A stretch of 64,000 bases of DNA, taken from NCBI RefSeq assembly GCF_009827615.1, contig NZ_WTYU01000002.1, positions 727,020 through 791,019 on the forward strand, written 5' to 3'. The position numbers and the translations under genes were made by a program. Under the pieces are notes generated by a model that worked only from the letters and a program-made list of their open reading frames with translations, ran no database searches and was not told the DNA's origin. This document shows, one piece after another, positions 27,472 through 36,507 of the stretch (the first letter of the stretch is position 1; every line of letters starts with the position of its first letter). The DNA is from Allopontixanthobacter confluentis. Lineage in GTDB: Bacteria > Pseudomonadota > Alphaproteobacteria > Sphingomonadales > Sphingomonadaceae.

Positions 27472-29165
27472 CTGGCCTCCATCTGCGCTGTATATTTGGC
27501 GCGCAGGGATTTCTTGTCGATTTTCTGCGTACCAAGACGCGGCAGCGTGTCGGTTGTCTGCCACAGATGGGCCGGCTGTTTATACGGTGCCAGCTTGCCA
27601 TCCAGGAATTCGGACAGGTCAGACGGGCTTAACGTCTTGCCATCGCGGACCAGATAGGTCGCGCCGACAATCTCGCCAAAGCGTTCATCCGGCAGACCGA
27701 AAACGGAACATTCCGTCACATCGGGATGGGCATAGATTGCCTGTTCCACCTCGATGCAGGAAATATTCTCCCCGCCGCGAATGATGATGTCTTTCTTGCG
27801 GTCAACGATGAAAAGATATTCATCCTCGTCCAGATAGCCAAGATCGCCCGTGCGGAAATAGCCATTGGCGGTAAAGGCTGCGTCTGTTGCTTCGTCATTG
27901 CGCCAATATCCGCGGAAATTGGCTGCGCTACGAATGCACACTTCGTTGACCTGGCCCTTGGGCACGGGGTTTCCGTCATCATCCAGAATGGCCAGATCCA
28001 CCAGCGGACGGCTGGCGCGGCCCGTGCTGCCCGGCTTTGCCAGATAGTTTTCATTGTAATTGCCGCAGCCAACGCCGTTGGTTTCAGTCAGGCCGTAACC
28101 CAGCAGCGGGAAGCCATCGGGGAAGGAATCCCTGATTTTGGAAACATGGTCCACCGGGCGCGGCGCGCCGCCTGCGGCAAAGCTCTTGCAGGCCGTCAGG
28201 TCGTATTTGTCGCGGTCAGCGTGGCTGGCCATTTCATAGCTCATCAGCGGCACACCGACGAAATAGCTGACAGCTTCCTTTTCCATCAGGCGCATGGCTT
28301 CCACCGCATCCCATTTGGGCATCAGCACCAGTCTGCGGGCAATGGCGAAACTTTGCAAAAACAGTGGCACTTCGCCGGTAACATGGAACAGCGGCACCGC
28401 GATCAGCGCGGACGGCTGGGTGCTGGGCGCTTCGCCCTTCTGCGCCAGCATGATGGCGGCCATCGCGCTTTGCGCGACGTAATTCATGGTGCCAGAAACC
28501 ACCCCGCGGTGGTCGGACCATGCGCCCTTTGGGTGGCCGGTTGATCCGGACGTAAACAGAATGGTGGCCAGATCATCAGGGCCAAGTTCCGGCAAGGGAG
28601 TGCCGGCCTGCGCTGCATCTGGCCAGATGGCGGCCAACCCGCCTTCAGGTGAACCGTCATGGCCGAACATGACAATGCGCGCACAATGGTCTGTATCTGC
28701 CAGCCGCCGGGCGCGCTGCTCATCTGCCAGCACGATGGTGCATTCGGCCAGATTGATGCCATAGGCCAGTTCCTCGCCAGTCCAGAAACCGTTCAGCAGG
28801 GTGACGCAGCCGCCTGCCATCAGCGTGCCCATATAGGCGATGATCCAGTTGGCCGAATTGCGCGCGGCAATGCCGATGCGATCACCCGGTTTCACATCAT
28901 GGCGCGATACCAGGCCCGCTGCCACGGCGCGGGCGGCGGCATAGGTTTCCGCAAATGTCAGGCGCAGGTCGCCGTCCACCAGAAAAGTCTGGTCGGCATG
29001 TTCGTTGCAATAATGGGCAAAATAATGCGCCAGGCTGGGAGGCGCGTTTTTGAATACGGGAATTTCGGTGCCGAAACGGGCCAATGGCACCGTTTCAAAC
29101 GGCTGCCCCGGCTGAACCAACGTGTCCATGATGGTATTAAGCGTATTGTCCAGTTCCGTTGCCAT
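27468..29165 (-). CDS. AMP-dependent acyl-CoA synthetase/ligase
   Basis: A 565-aa ANL-superfamily enzyme that activates a carboxylate as acyl-AMP and transfers it to CoA. The P-loop-like motif is TILFTSGSTGHPKG, the A5 motif GYGLTETNG, A7 YFRTGDLGYLDEDEYLFIVDRKKDIIIRGG-type hinge (in part) and a C-terminal Lys in TQKIDKKSL. ATG at 29165 has AGGAG 10 nt upstream. Substrate chain length cannot be told. The stop overlaps the TTG start of glnD, so it is the promoter-proximal cistron of a two-gene unit. A second, different acyl-CoA ligase lies at 48 kb. Confidence 0.9.
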   Translation of the reverse strand: MATELDNTLNTIMDTLVQPGQPFETVPLARFGTEIPVFKNAPPSLAHYFAHYCNEHADQTFLVDGDLRLTFAETYAAARAVAAGLVSRHDVKPGDRIGIAARNSANWIIAYMGTLMAGGCVTLLNGFWTGEELAYGINLAECTIVLADEQRARRLADTDHCARIVMFGHDGSPEGGLAAIWPDAAQAGTPLPELGPDDLATILFTSGSTGHPKGAWSDHRGVVSGTMNYVAQSAMAAIMLAQKGEAPSTQPSALIAVPLFHVTGEVPLFLQSFAIARRLVLMPKWDAVEAMRLMEKEAVSYFVGVPLMSYEMASHADRDKYDLTACKSFAAGGAPRPVDHVSKIRDSFPDGFPLLGYGLTETNGVGCGNYNENYLAKPGSTGRASRPLVDLAILDDDGNPVPKGQVNEVCIRSAANFRGYWRNDEATDAAFTANGYFRTGDLGYLDEDEYLFIVDRKKDIIIRGGENISCIEVEQAIYAHPDVTECSVFGLPDERFGEIVGATYLVRDGKTLSPSDLSEFLDGKLAPYKQPAHLWQTTDTLPRLGTQKIDKKSLRAKYTAQMEAS

Positions 29166-29326
29166 CTGGCAGTATCTCCTGTTCCCGTTTATGCGATCCG
29201 GCTTGTTATAACGGATTCGCGTGTCGTGCAGGCTTCCACCTGCCCCCGCGCTATGCCAAAAGCCATGTGTGCCCAAACATTAATTCGGGCAACTGCGTGG
29301 TTCCATCCACTTAAGGGGTAAGCTTC

Positions 29327-30187
29327 TTGCTGTCACTACTGGCTTCTGCGGCCGCATCCGCGCCAATTCAATGGACGCAGCTGGGTCTGCAGCCGGGGAT
29401 TGATCTGGGCTTCTTCACACTGCGGTTCTACTCGCTTGCCTATCTGGGCGGCATTCTGTTTGCCTATTGGCACTTGTCGAAGATGATCAAGGCGCCCGGC
29501 GCACCGATGGCGCAGCGCCATGTGGATGACCTGTTTTTCTACTGCACGCTGGGCATCATCCTGGGCGGCAGGCTGGGCTATGCCACCTTTTACGATCCAT
29601 CGCTGTGGACCAGTGTCAAACTGTTCCAGCTGTGGACCGGCGGCATGAGCTTCCATGGCGGGCTGATGGGCGTGCTGCTGGCAATTGCCTATGTCTGCTG
29701 GCGCGGACAGCTGAATTTCCTGCGCGTGTCCGATTATATCGCCGTCAACGTGCCGGTGGGCATGATGCTGGGCCGGCTGGCCAATTTCATCAATGGCGAA
29801 TTGTGGGGCCGCCCTGCCGATGTGCCATGGGCCATGGTGTTCCCCGGGGCCGGGCCATTGGCGCGCCATCCCTCGCAGCTTTACGAAGCCGCGCTGGAAG
29901 GCGCGATCCTGATTGTCATTCTGATGGTGATGTTCTGGCAAAGCCGTGCGCGCTATCGCCCCGGCCTGCTGGTGGGCGTATTTACCACCGGCATCGCGCT
30001 GGGCCGTTTCATCGTGGAATTCTACCGCGAACCGGATTCGCAACTGGCCGAATTTGCCCGTGAAACCGGCCTGTCCATGGGGCAATGGCTAACTGTCCCG
30101 CTGATCCTGCTGGGCGTGGTCATCACGGTGCGCGCGCTGATGAAACCGCCACTGGCAAGCGGGACGGGAACCCCTGCTGCCGCATGA
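29327..30187 (+). CDS. lgt: Prolipoprotein diacylglyceryl transferase
   Basis: A 286-aa inner-membrane enzyme that attaches diacylglycerol to the lipobox Cys of prolipoproteins, the first step of lipoprotein maturation. About seven TM helices are seen, with the family motifs GGMSFHGGLMG (catalytic His), the signature GRLANFINGELWGRP and HPSQLYEA. The start is TTG at 29327, with AAGGGG 8 nt upstream; no ATG is suitably placed. Its stop overlaps the next start (ATGA), coupling it to the methyltransferase gene. Two likely substrates, lipoproteins with a lipobox, are encoded at 40-42 kb. Confidence 0.96.
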   Translation: MLSLLASAAASAPIQWTQLGLQPGIDLGFFTLRFYSLAYLGGILFAYWHLSKMIKAPGAPMAQRHVDDLFFYCTLGIILGGRLGYATFYDPSLWTSVKLFQLWTGGMSFHGGLMGVLLAIAYVCWRGQLNFLRVSDYIAVNVPVGMMLGRLANFINGELWGRPADVPWAMVFPGAGPLARHPSQLYEAALEGAILIVILMVMFWQSRARYRPGLLVGVFTTGIALGRFIVEFYREPDSQLAEFARETGLSMGQWLTVPLILLGVVITVRALMKPPLASGTGTPAAA

Positions 30188-31245
30188 ATGACGCCGCTTT
30201 GACTACGGCGGACATGTTCCGCCGGCTGATCCGTACCACTGGCCCGATTTCGCTGTCCCAGTTCATGGGGGAAAGCAATGCGCGCTATTACGCGGGCAAG
30301 GACCCGATCGGCACGCGCGGCGATTTCATCACCGCACCTGAAATCAGCCAGATGTTTGGCGAACTGATTGGCCTGTGGTTGGCGGATATGTGGATGCGCG
30401 CCGGGCGGCGCGATCCGGTTTATTACGTGGAACTGGGGCCGGGGCGCGGCACATTGGCGAAAGATGCGCTGCGCAGTGCGAAGCGATATGGGCTGAACAT
30501 GCAGCCGCATTTTATCGAAGGATCGCCTGCCTTACGCGAAATCCAGCGCGCTGCTGTGCCCGGTGTCATCCATCATGATGATTTTTCGACTGTCCCTGCC
30601 AATGGCCCGCTGCTGGTGGTGGGCAACGAATTCTTCGATGCCCTGCCCGTCCGGCAACTGGTCCGCGCTGCCGAAGGCTGGCGCGAACGGATGGTGGCGC
30701 TGGAAGGGGACGCCTTCGTCTTTGCCGCAGGCAGCCAGCCGATGGATGCCGCCGTGCCCGATGGCTGGCGCCAGGCAGTGCAGGGCGCAATTATCGAAAC
30801 CTGCCCCGGCGCATCGGCAGTGATGGCGGACATTGCCGCGCGGCTGAAACGGCAGGGCGGGGCGGGCCTGTTTATCGATTATGGCCATGCCGATATGCGC
30901 GGCGGGTCAACCCTTCAGGCCGTGCGCAACCACCGGAAAGTGGACCCGTTCTCCAGCCCCGGCGAAGCAGACCTGACGGCCCATGTGGATTTTGCCACGC
31001 TGGCACAGGTGGCGCAGGCCAGCGGTGCGCGCTGGCTGGGCACGGTGACGCAGGGCGAATGGCTGAAACGGCTGGGCATCGACATGCGGACAGAGGCGCT
31101 TGCGCGGCAGGCGCCGCACTATAAAACCGCGCTGGACCAGGCCAGACACCGGCTGACCGCAGATGACCAGATGGGCCTGCTGTTCAAGGTGATGGGGCTG
31201 GCAGCGCCGGTGTGGACCGGCGGAACCGGATTTTCCGATAGCTAG
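30184..31245 (+). CDS. MidA/NDUFAF7-family SAM-dependent methyltransferase
   Basis: A 353-aa class I methyltransferase. The N terminus has the SLSQFMGESNARYYAG segment; the SAM site is in YVELGPGRGTLAKD, and downstream are VVGNEFFDALPVRQL and GLFIDYGHAD, the conserved set of the MidA family. The mitochondrial member NDUFAF7 methylates an arginine of a complex I subunit, so a role in NADH dehydrogenase assembly is plausible but inferred. ATG 30184 overlaps the lgt stop. This lgt-midA coupling is common in alphaproteobacteria. It ends 10 bp from the convergent ABC transporter gene. Confidence 0.9.
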   Translation: MNDAALTTADMFRRLIRTTGPISLSQFMGESNARYYAGKDPIGTRGDFITAPEISQMFGELIGLWLADMWMRAGRRDPVYYVELGPGRGTLAKDALRSAKRYGLNMQPHFIEGSPALREIQRAAVPGVIHHDDFSTVPANGPLLVVGNEFFDALPVRQLVRAAEGWRERMVALEGDAFVFAAGSQPMDAAVPDGWRQAVQGAIIETCPGASAVMADIAARLKRQGGAGLFIDYGHADMRGGSTLQAVRNHRKVDPFSSPGEADLTAHVDFATLAQVAQASGARWLGTVTQGEWLKRLGIDMRTEALARQAPHYKTALDQARHRLTADDQMGLLFKVMGLAAPVWTGGTGFSDS

Positions 31246-31254
31246 GAATTGGCG

Positions 31255-32790
31255 TCAGGGCGCGTCGATCGTGCGGGCCAGTTCACGCGCGGCCTGTGCC
31301 GGGCTGCGTTTATCGTCCAGCCGGTCCACCGCATAATTCGCCTGGCGCATGGCTTCGACCGAAATCGCGCCGATCAGCGGCTTCAGCGCGGCGAGCAGTT
31401 CACTGTCCTTCGCGGCCTGGGGTGATATCAGCACCAGCGCATCATAGGATGGCAAGGCGCCGCGCGGGTCTTCCAGCACCAGCAGGCCGTCGGCGGCCAC
31501 GCGGCCATCGGACGTATAAGCCGATATCACATCAGCCTCGCCGCCCTTCAGCGCATCATACATGAAAGTGCTGGTGAAAGTGCGCTGGCGGCCGAATTTC
31601 AGGCCATAGGCATCTTCCACCGCCAGCCATTCGGGCCGCCGGAAAAATTCCACATCGCCGCCAATGGTCAGCCGCCGTGCCTCCCGCGCCAGATCATCCA
31701 TGGTTTCGATGCCAAGCTGGCGTGCGCGGTCTTTCTTCATGGCAAAGGCATAGGCATTTTCGAAACCCAGCCGCCCCAGTACCAGCGTGCCGGTGGTGTC
31801 GGCTTCCCAGCGGACCAGCTGTTCATACATGGCATCGCGGCCCGGATTGTCGCTGCGTTTCAGCTGATTGGTCCACAATGTGCCGGTATAATCGACCGCT
31901 ATGTCGATCTCCCCGCTGGTGACTGCTTCATGGACCACGGCGGAACCCAGCCCGTCGCGATATTCCACTGCATATCCTGCATCCTGCAGCCGCTGGCCAA
32001 TCAGGCGCGCCAGCACATATTGTTCGGAAAACGGCTTCGCCCCGATGACAATGGCGTTATCGTCCGTTGCCCGCTGGGCAAAAGCGGCCGCCAGAATACC
32101 GGCCAGTGCCAGCGTGATACCGGCCCACACCAGCCAGCGTCTGCGCATCTGGAACCCGCGCTCGATCGCGCCCAGCAGCGCGTCTGTCACCAGCGCCAGC
32201 CCGGCAGATGCAATGCACCCGGCCAGCACCAGCGCCCAGTTCTGCGTCTGCAACCCGGCAAATATCGGATCCCCAAGGCTGGTCTGGCCAATGGTGGTGG
32301 ACAGGGTGGCAGCGCCAATCGTCCAAACCGCCGCAGTGCGGATGCCGGCCATAATGTAAGGCGCAGCCAGCGGCGCTTCGACCAGTTGCAGCTTTTGCCA
32401 GCGGGTCATGCCCACTGCGTCTGCGGCTTCCAGCACGCCTGCATCCATCTGTTCCTGCGCGGTGACGGTGTTCCGCAGGATGGGCAGCAGCGCATATAGC
32501 GTCAGCGCCAGCAAGGCCGGCAGGAAGCCCAGCGTGGGCAGCCCCTCGCCAAACACCGCGCGCAGGGACAGCAGCACAGGGAAGAACAGCGCCAGCAGCG
32601 CCAGCGCCGGGATGGTCTGGACCAGGCTGGAAAAACCCAGCGCCACGCGCGATACCGCTGGCGAACGATTGGCCCAGACGGCCAACGGCAGGGCGATAAT
32701 TATGCCCAGCCCCAGCGCCGCTGCGGCCAGCAGCACATGGGCTGCCAGCTTGTCACCCAGACTGGCCAGATTGACGAGAATATCGTTCAT
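31255..32790 (-). CDS. OpuC-like ABC transporter: permease fused to substrate-binding domain
   Basis: A 511-aa fusion. Residues about 20-235 form a six-helix binding-protein-dependent permease domain with the EAA-type loop around LEAADAVGMTRWQKL; a further helix (about 238-262) anchors an OpuAC/OsmF-like binding domain (about 270-510) that starts at IVIGAKPFSEQYVLARL. Such permease-receptor fusions are known in quaternary-amine (glycine betaine, choline, carnitine) importers and in the ergothioneine importer EgtU. Which solute is bound cannot be read here. ATG at 32790 is 16 nt after the stop of the ATPase gene, on the same transcript. No separate binding protein is encoded nearby, consistent with the fusion. 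Confidence 0.88.
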   Translation of the reverse strand: MNDILVNLASLGDKLAAHVLLAAAALGLGIIIALPLAVWANRSPAVSRVALGFSSLVQTIPALALLALFFPVLLSLRAVFGEGLPTLGFLPALLALTLYALLPILRNTVTAQEQMDAGVLEAADAVGMTRWQKLQLVEAPLAAPYIMAGIRTAAVWTIGAATLSTTIGQTSLGDPIFAGLQTQNWALVLAGCIASAGLALVTDALLGAIERGFQMRRRWLVWAGITLALAGILAAAFAQRATDDNAIVIGAKPFSEQYVLARLIGQRLQDAGYAVEYRDGLGSAVVHEAVTSGEIDIAVDYTGTLWTNQLKRSDNPGRDAMYEQLVRWEADTTGTLVLGRLGFENAYAFAMKKDRARQLGIETMDDLAREARRLTIGGDVEFFRRPEWLAVEDAYGLKFGRQRTFTSTFMYDALKGGEADVISAYTSDGRVAADGLLVLEDPRGALPSYDALVLISPQAAKDSELLAALKPLIGAISVEAMRQANYAVDRLDDKRSPAQAARELARTIDAP

Positions 32791-32806
32791 GAAGCCCGCC
32801 TGTTCA

Positions 32807-33613
32807 TCAGGCCGGCCCGTCCAGCTGCGCCATCTGTGCCAGTGCCGCTGCCTGTTCGCGCGGCACGGCCACCATTGCCTGGGCAATAGGGCCGCCAGCG
32901 CCTTTCAGCAGCGACCGGGGCGTTTCGTCCGCCACGATGCGGCCTTTTTCCATCACCAATATCCGGTCTGCCAGCAGCAATGCTTCGGCCATGTCATGGG
33001 TGACCATCATGGTGGTAAGGTTCAGCTGGCCATGCAGGGCGCGCACCCGTTTGCCCAGCCCGTCCCGCGTCAGCGGGTCCAGCGCGCCGAAGGGCTCGTC
33101 CATCAGCAGCAACTGCGGATTACCTGCCAGCGCCCGCGCCACGCCGATGCGCTGGCGTTGCCCGCCGGACAATTCATGCGGCATCCGCCCGGCATAGGAA
33201 CCATCCAGTTCCACCAGTTCCAGCAGTTCTGCAATGCGGCCATCTGATGCCCGCGTGCCTGACAGGCGCGGGCCGATACCGATATTGTCCGCCACATTCA
33301 TATGGGGAAACAGGCCGACACCCTGAAACACATAGCCGATCCGGCGGCGCAGCATGGCGGGCGCTGCATCCTGCACATTGTCCCCTGCCAGCAGCACCTG
33401 GCCACTGTCAGGATCGCCCAGCCGGTTGACCGTTTTAAGAAGGGTGGATTTGCCCGAGCCTGATGCACCCACCAGCGCGACAAAACTGCCCGCCGCTATG
33501 CCGCAGCTGACCCCGTCCACCGCAACGTCCACCGCGCTGTCCTCCGTGACCGTGCTCGCGAACGCCTTGCGGACATTCACAAATTCAAGCAGCGCGTGGG
33601 AAGGTTGGTCCAT
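32807..33613 (-). CDS. OpuCA/ProV-like ABC transporter ATP-binding protein
   Basis: A 268-aa ATPase that powers the fused permease encoded just downstream. Walker A is GASGSGKST, the signature is LSGGQRQRIGVARAL, Walker B LLLMDEPFGALDPLTR, and the H-loop TMMVTHDMAEA. It lacks the C-terminal CBS pair found in many osmoprotectant ATPases, so ionic-strength gating through CBS domains is not expected. ATG at 33613 has GGACAG upstream. It lies 57 bp after the HWE kinase gene on the same strand. Confidence 0.9.
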   Translation of the reverse strand: MDQPSHALLEFVNVRKAFASTVTEDSAVDVAVDGVSCGIAAGSFVALVGASGSGKSTLLKTVNRLGDPDSGQVLLAGDNVQDAAPAMLRRRIGYVFQGVGLFPHMNVADNIGIGPRLSGTRASDGRIAELLELVELDGSYAGRMPHELSGGQRQRIGVARALAGNPQLLLMDEPFGALDPLTRDGLGKRVRALHGQLNLTTMMVTHDMAEALLLADRILVMEKGRIVADETPRSLLKGAGGPIAQAMVAVPREQAAALAQMAQLDGPA

Positions 33614-33670
33614 CGCCTGCTGTCCTATGGGCAGTTGGCGGCCAGGTCAAAATCTGGCCGCTGTTTCTGC

Positions 33671-35179
33671 CTATAGCGAGGAAAGGGGCAGCGTCAGCCG
33701 CGCAAGGAAGCCTTCGGGCTGCATTTCGCGCAGCAGCTTGCCGCGAAGCTGGCTGGTCACGGTCATTTCCACCAGCCGCGACCCGAAGCCCACCCGGTCA
33801 GTGTCCACCGGGGCCGGGCCATGTGTTTCGCGCCATTCGATCACCGCGTCGTCGCCATCTTTGGTGATGGTGACAGCCACCTTGCCGCCGCGCACCGACA
33901 GCGCGCCATATTTTGCAGCATTGGTGGCAAATTCGTGGAACACCAGCGCCAGCGGCGTGGCCGAACGCACACTGATATGCACTTCTTCGCCCACGATGGT
34001 GAGGCGGCTTTCCTGCCCGTCGACATAGGGTTCCATCAGCACTTCGAGCAGACCATGCAGGCTGTCACCCTTGGCACTGTCAATCGGGCGCACAAAATCA
34101 TGCGCGCGGCCCAATGCGCGGATCTTGCCGGTCAGTTCCTCGGCGAAATCCTTCACTTCGGGCTTGTTGCGCGATGTCAGCGCGACCAGGCCGGAAATGA
34201 CCGCAAAGATGTTCTTGATCCGGTGGGAAAGTTCACTTGCCAAAAGCTCGCGGCTTTCGGATTCGCGGTATTTGTCGTCAATGTCAGTGACCGTGCCGAT
34301 CCACCGGATAACCGCGCCGTGGGGGCCCTGCACCGGCATGGCGCGGGCCAGCACCCAGCGAAAAGCGCCATCCGCGTGCTTCAGGCGATATTCCATTTCA
34401 AACGGTTCGCCGGCAACCAGCGCATTGGCCCATTTGGCATGAAACATCTTTATTTCATCCGGGTGGACATGCTCTGCCGCGCTATCGGGGATCGGCCCTG
34501 CCGGCTGGCCGGAAAATTCGAACCAGCGGCGGTTGCAATAATCGATCCGGCCCGAAGTATCGGCCGACCAGACAATATCGGGAATGCCATCGGCCAGCAC
34601 TTGCAGGCGGGCGGATGTCTCCAGCAGTTCGGATTGGGACAGCAAATGCTGCTGCCGGTCACGCAGGCGGCGCATGACTGATTGCGCCATCACCTGCAGA
34701 CCCTGCATCTGCATGTGGTTCAGCCCTTCGGGGCGCGGAACGGTATCAATCGCGCATAAAGCGCCAATGGGCGTGCCATCTTCCCCCACCAGCGGCGCGC
34801 CTGCGTAAAACCGCACATGCAGCGGGCCGGTTACTGCGGCAAAATCAGCAAAACGCGGGTCACTGGTGGCATCGGGCACCACCAGCGGTGCATTGCCCAG
34901 CATCGCATGGGCGCAGAACGAGGTTGAAACCGGCGTTTCGCGGTCTTCAATCCCCTCCCGCACGAGAAACAACTGCCGTTCGGCTTCGACAATGCTGATA
35001 GTGGATACCGGCACATCGCATAGCTTCGCCACGAATTTGACAATCGCTGCCAGTTCCGCATCATCTTCAAGCGCATTGATGCCATAAGGCTCCAACGCGC
35101 GATTGCGCGAAGTACGGGTTTCTACGCTGCACGAATCAGCATTCGTGTTGGGCAAAGTGTTGATTGTGTTCAATTTCAT
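33671..35179 (-). CDS. GAF-PAS-HWE family histidine kinase
   Basis: A 502-aa soluble sensor kinase. A GAF domain (about 40-175, with the TSFCAHAM segment), a PAS/PAC domain (about 195-315) and an HWE kinase core follow in order. The phospho-acceptor His is in ELSHRIKNIFAVISGL, the family-defining His in FHEFATNAAKYG and the W-E pair in IEWRETHGP. HWE kinases are frequent in sphingomonads and often feed PhyR general-stress signalling or light responses; the GAF lacks an obvious chromophore Cys signature that I can assign. A good promoter lies directly upstream. No response regulator gene is adjacent, so this is an orphan kinase. Confidence 0.9.
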   Translation of the reverse strand: MKLNTINTLPNTNADSCSVETRTSRNRALEPYGINALEDDAELAAIVKFVAKLCDVPVSTISIVEAERQLFLVREGIEDRETPVSTSFCAHAMLGNAPLVVPDATSDPRFADFAAVTGPLHVRFYAGAPLVGEDGTPIGALCAIDTVPRPEGLNHMQMQGLQVMAQSVMRRLRDRQQHLLSQSELLETSARLQVLADGIPDIVWSADTSGRIDYCNRRWFEFSGQPAGPIPDSAAEHVHPDEIKMFHAKWANALVAGEPFEMEYRLKHADGAFRWVLARAMPVQGPHGAVIRWIGTVTDIDDKYRESESRELLASELSHRIKNIFAVISGLVALTSRNKPEVKDFAEELTGKIRALGRAHDFVRPIDSAKGDSLHGLLEVLMEPYVDGQESRLTIVGEEVHISVRSATPLALVFHEFATNAAKYGALSVRGGKVAVTITKDGDDAVIEWRETHGPAPVDTDRVGFGSRLVEMTVTSQLRGKLLREMQPEGFLARLTLPLSSL

Positions 35180-35197
35180 TCTTCCAATTCACTCCCA

Positions 35198-35225
35198 TTA
35201 TAGAAGAATTTCCAGATTCCCCAAC
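35198..35225 (-). promoter_or_regulatory. Sigma70-type promoter of the HWE kinase gene
   Basis: On the minus strand TTGGGG (35225-35220), a 16-nt spacer and a perfect TATAAT (35203-35198) lie 18 bp before the kinase ATG. Transcription would start about 12 nt from the ATG, leaving a very short leader with GGAAG next to the start codon. Confidence 0.5.
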
Positions 35226-35340
35226 GATATTCGCCCGCAAACTTAACCTGCGCGACGTTTGGCAATGCTACCCGTTTGCGGGCGCGGTCAGGCTCGGCTA
35301 TGCGGCGGATCGAAAAGACTTACCCGGCAGAGGAACTATA

Positions 35341-36507
35341 ATGCGCGCGACTCCCGATTTCGATTTTGCCCTTGGCGACAATGCGGACATGATCCGCGAA
35401 ACGACGGCCCGGTTTGCAGATGAAGTGATCGCGCCTCTGGCCGAGAAAGCGGATCGTGAAGACTGGTTTCCGCAAGAACTGTGGCCCAAGATGGGTGAAC
35501 TGGGCCTGCACGGAATTACCGTGGAAGAAGAGCATGGCGGGCTGGGCCTGGGCTATATCGAACATGTCATTGCGGTGGAGGAAATCAGCCGCGCCAGTGC
35601 CAGCGTGGGCCTGAGCTATGGCGCGCATTCCAACCTGTGCATCAACCAGATCCGGCGCTGGGGCAATGATTCCCAGAAGGCGAAATATCTGACCAAGCTG
35701 ATCAGCGGCGAACATGTTGGCAGCCTGGCGATGAGCGAAGCTGGCGCCGGGTCGGACGTGGTGTCGATGAAGCTGAAGGCTGACAGCGTGGATGGCGGCT
35801 ATGTGCTAAACGGCACGAAATTCTGGATTACCAATGCCACCTATGCCGATACGCTGGTGGTTTACGCCAAGACCGCACCGGGTGAAGGCAGCCGGGGGAT
35901 CACTGCCTTCCTGATAGAAAAAGGCATGGACGGTTTTTCCATCGGCCAGAAGATCGACAAGATGGGGATGCGCGGCAGCCCCACGGCGGAACTGGTGTTC
36001 AACGATTGTTTCGTGCCGGAAGACAACATCATGGGCCCGCTGCATGGCGGTGTTGGCGTGCTGATGAGCGGGCTGGATTATGAACGGGTCGTGCTGTCCG
36101 GCATCGGCCTTGGCATCATGCAGGCCTGCCTCGACACGGTCATTCCCTATCTGCGCGAACGCAAGCAATTCGGCAAACCGATCGGCAGTTTCCAGCTGAT
36201 GCAGGCCAAGGTGGCGGACATGTATGTCGCGCTGCAATCGGCGCGGGCCTATGTCTATGCCGTGGCCAAAGCGTGCGATACTGGCCACACCACCCGCTTC
36301 GATGCGGCAGGCGCAGTTTTGCTGGCCAGTGAAAGCGCCTTTCGCGAAGCCGGTCAGGCAGTGCAGGCGCTGGGCGGTGCAGGCTATACCAAGGACTGGC
36401 CGGTGGAACGCTATCTGCGCGATGCCAAGCTGATGGACATTGGCGCCGGCACCAACGAAATCCGCCGCATGCTGATTGGCCGCGAACTGATCGGCGCGGA
36501 ACGATGA
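35341..36507 (+). CDS. ivd: Isovaleryl-CoA dehydrogenase
   Basis: A 388-aa FAD acyl-CoA dehydrogenase acting in leucine breakdown. Family blocks visible are [50 protein letters not shown], the catalytic-region [10 protein letters not shown] (Glu as base in the isovaleryl type) and [21 protein letters not shown] at 35341 follows AGAGGA with a 6-nt gap; an apparent upstream extension of 59 codons is non-coding in style. It overlaps mccB by 4 nt (ATGA). Together they carry out steps three and four of leucine catabolism. Confidence 0.94.
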   Translation: MRATPDFDFALGDNADMIRETTARFADEVIAPLAEKADREDWFPQELWPKMGELGLHGITVEEEHGGLGLGYIEHVIAVEEISRASASVGLSYGAHSNLCINQIRRWGNDSQKAKYLTKLISGEHVGSLAMSEAGAGSDVVSMKLKADSVDGGYVLNGTKFWITNATYADTLVVYAKTAPGEGSRGITAFLIEKGMDGFSIGQKIDKMGMRGSPTAELVFNDCFVPEDNIMGPLHGGVGVLMSGLDYERVVLSGIGLGIMQACLDTVIPYLRERKQFGKPIGSFQLMQAKVADMYVALQSARAYVYAVAKACDTGHTTRFDAAGAVLLASESAFREAGQAVQALGGAGYTKDWPVERYLRDAKLMDIGAGTNEIRRMLIGRELIGAER

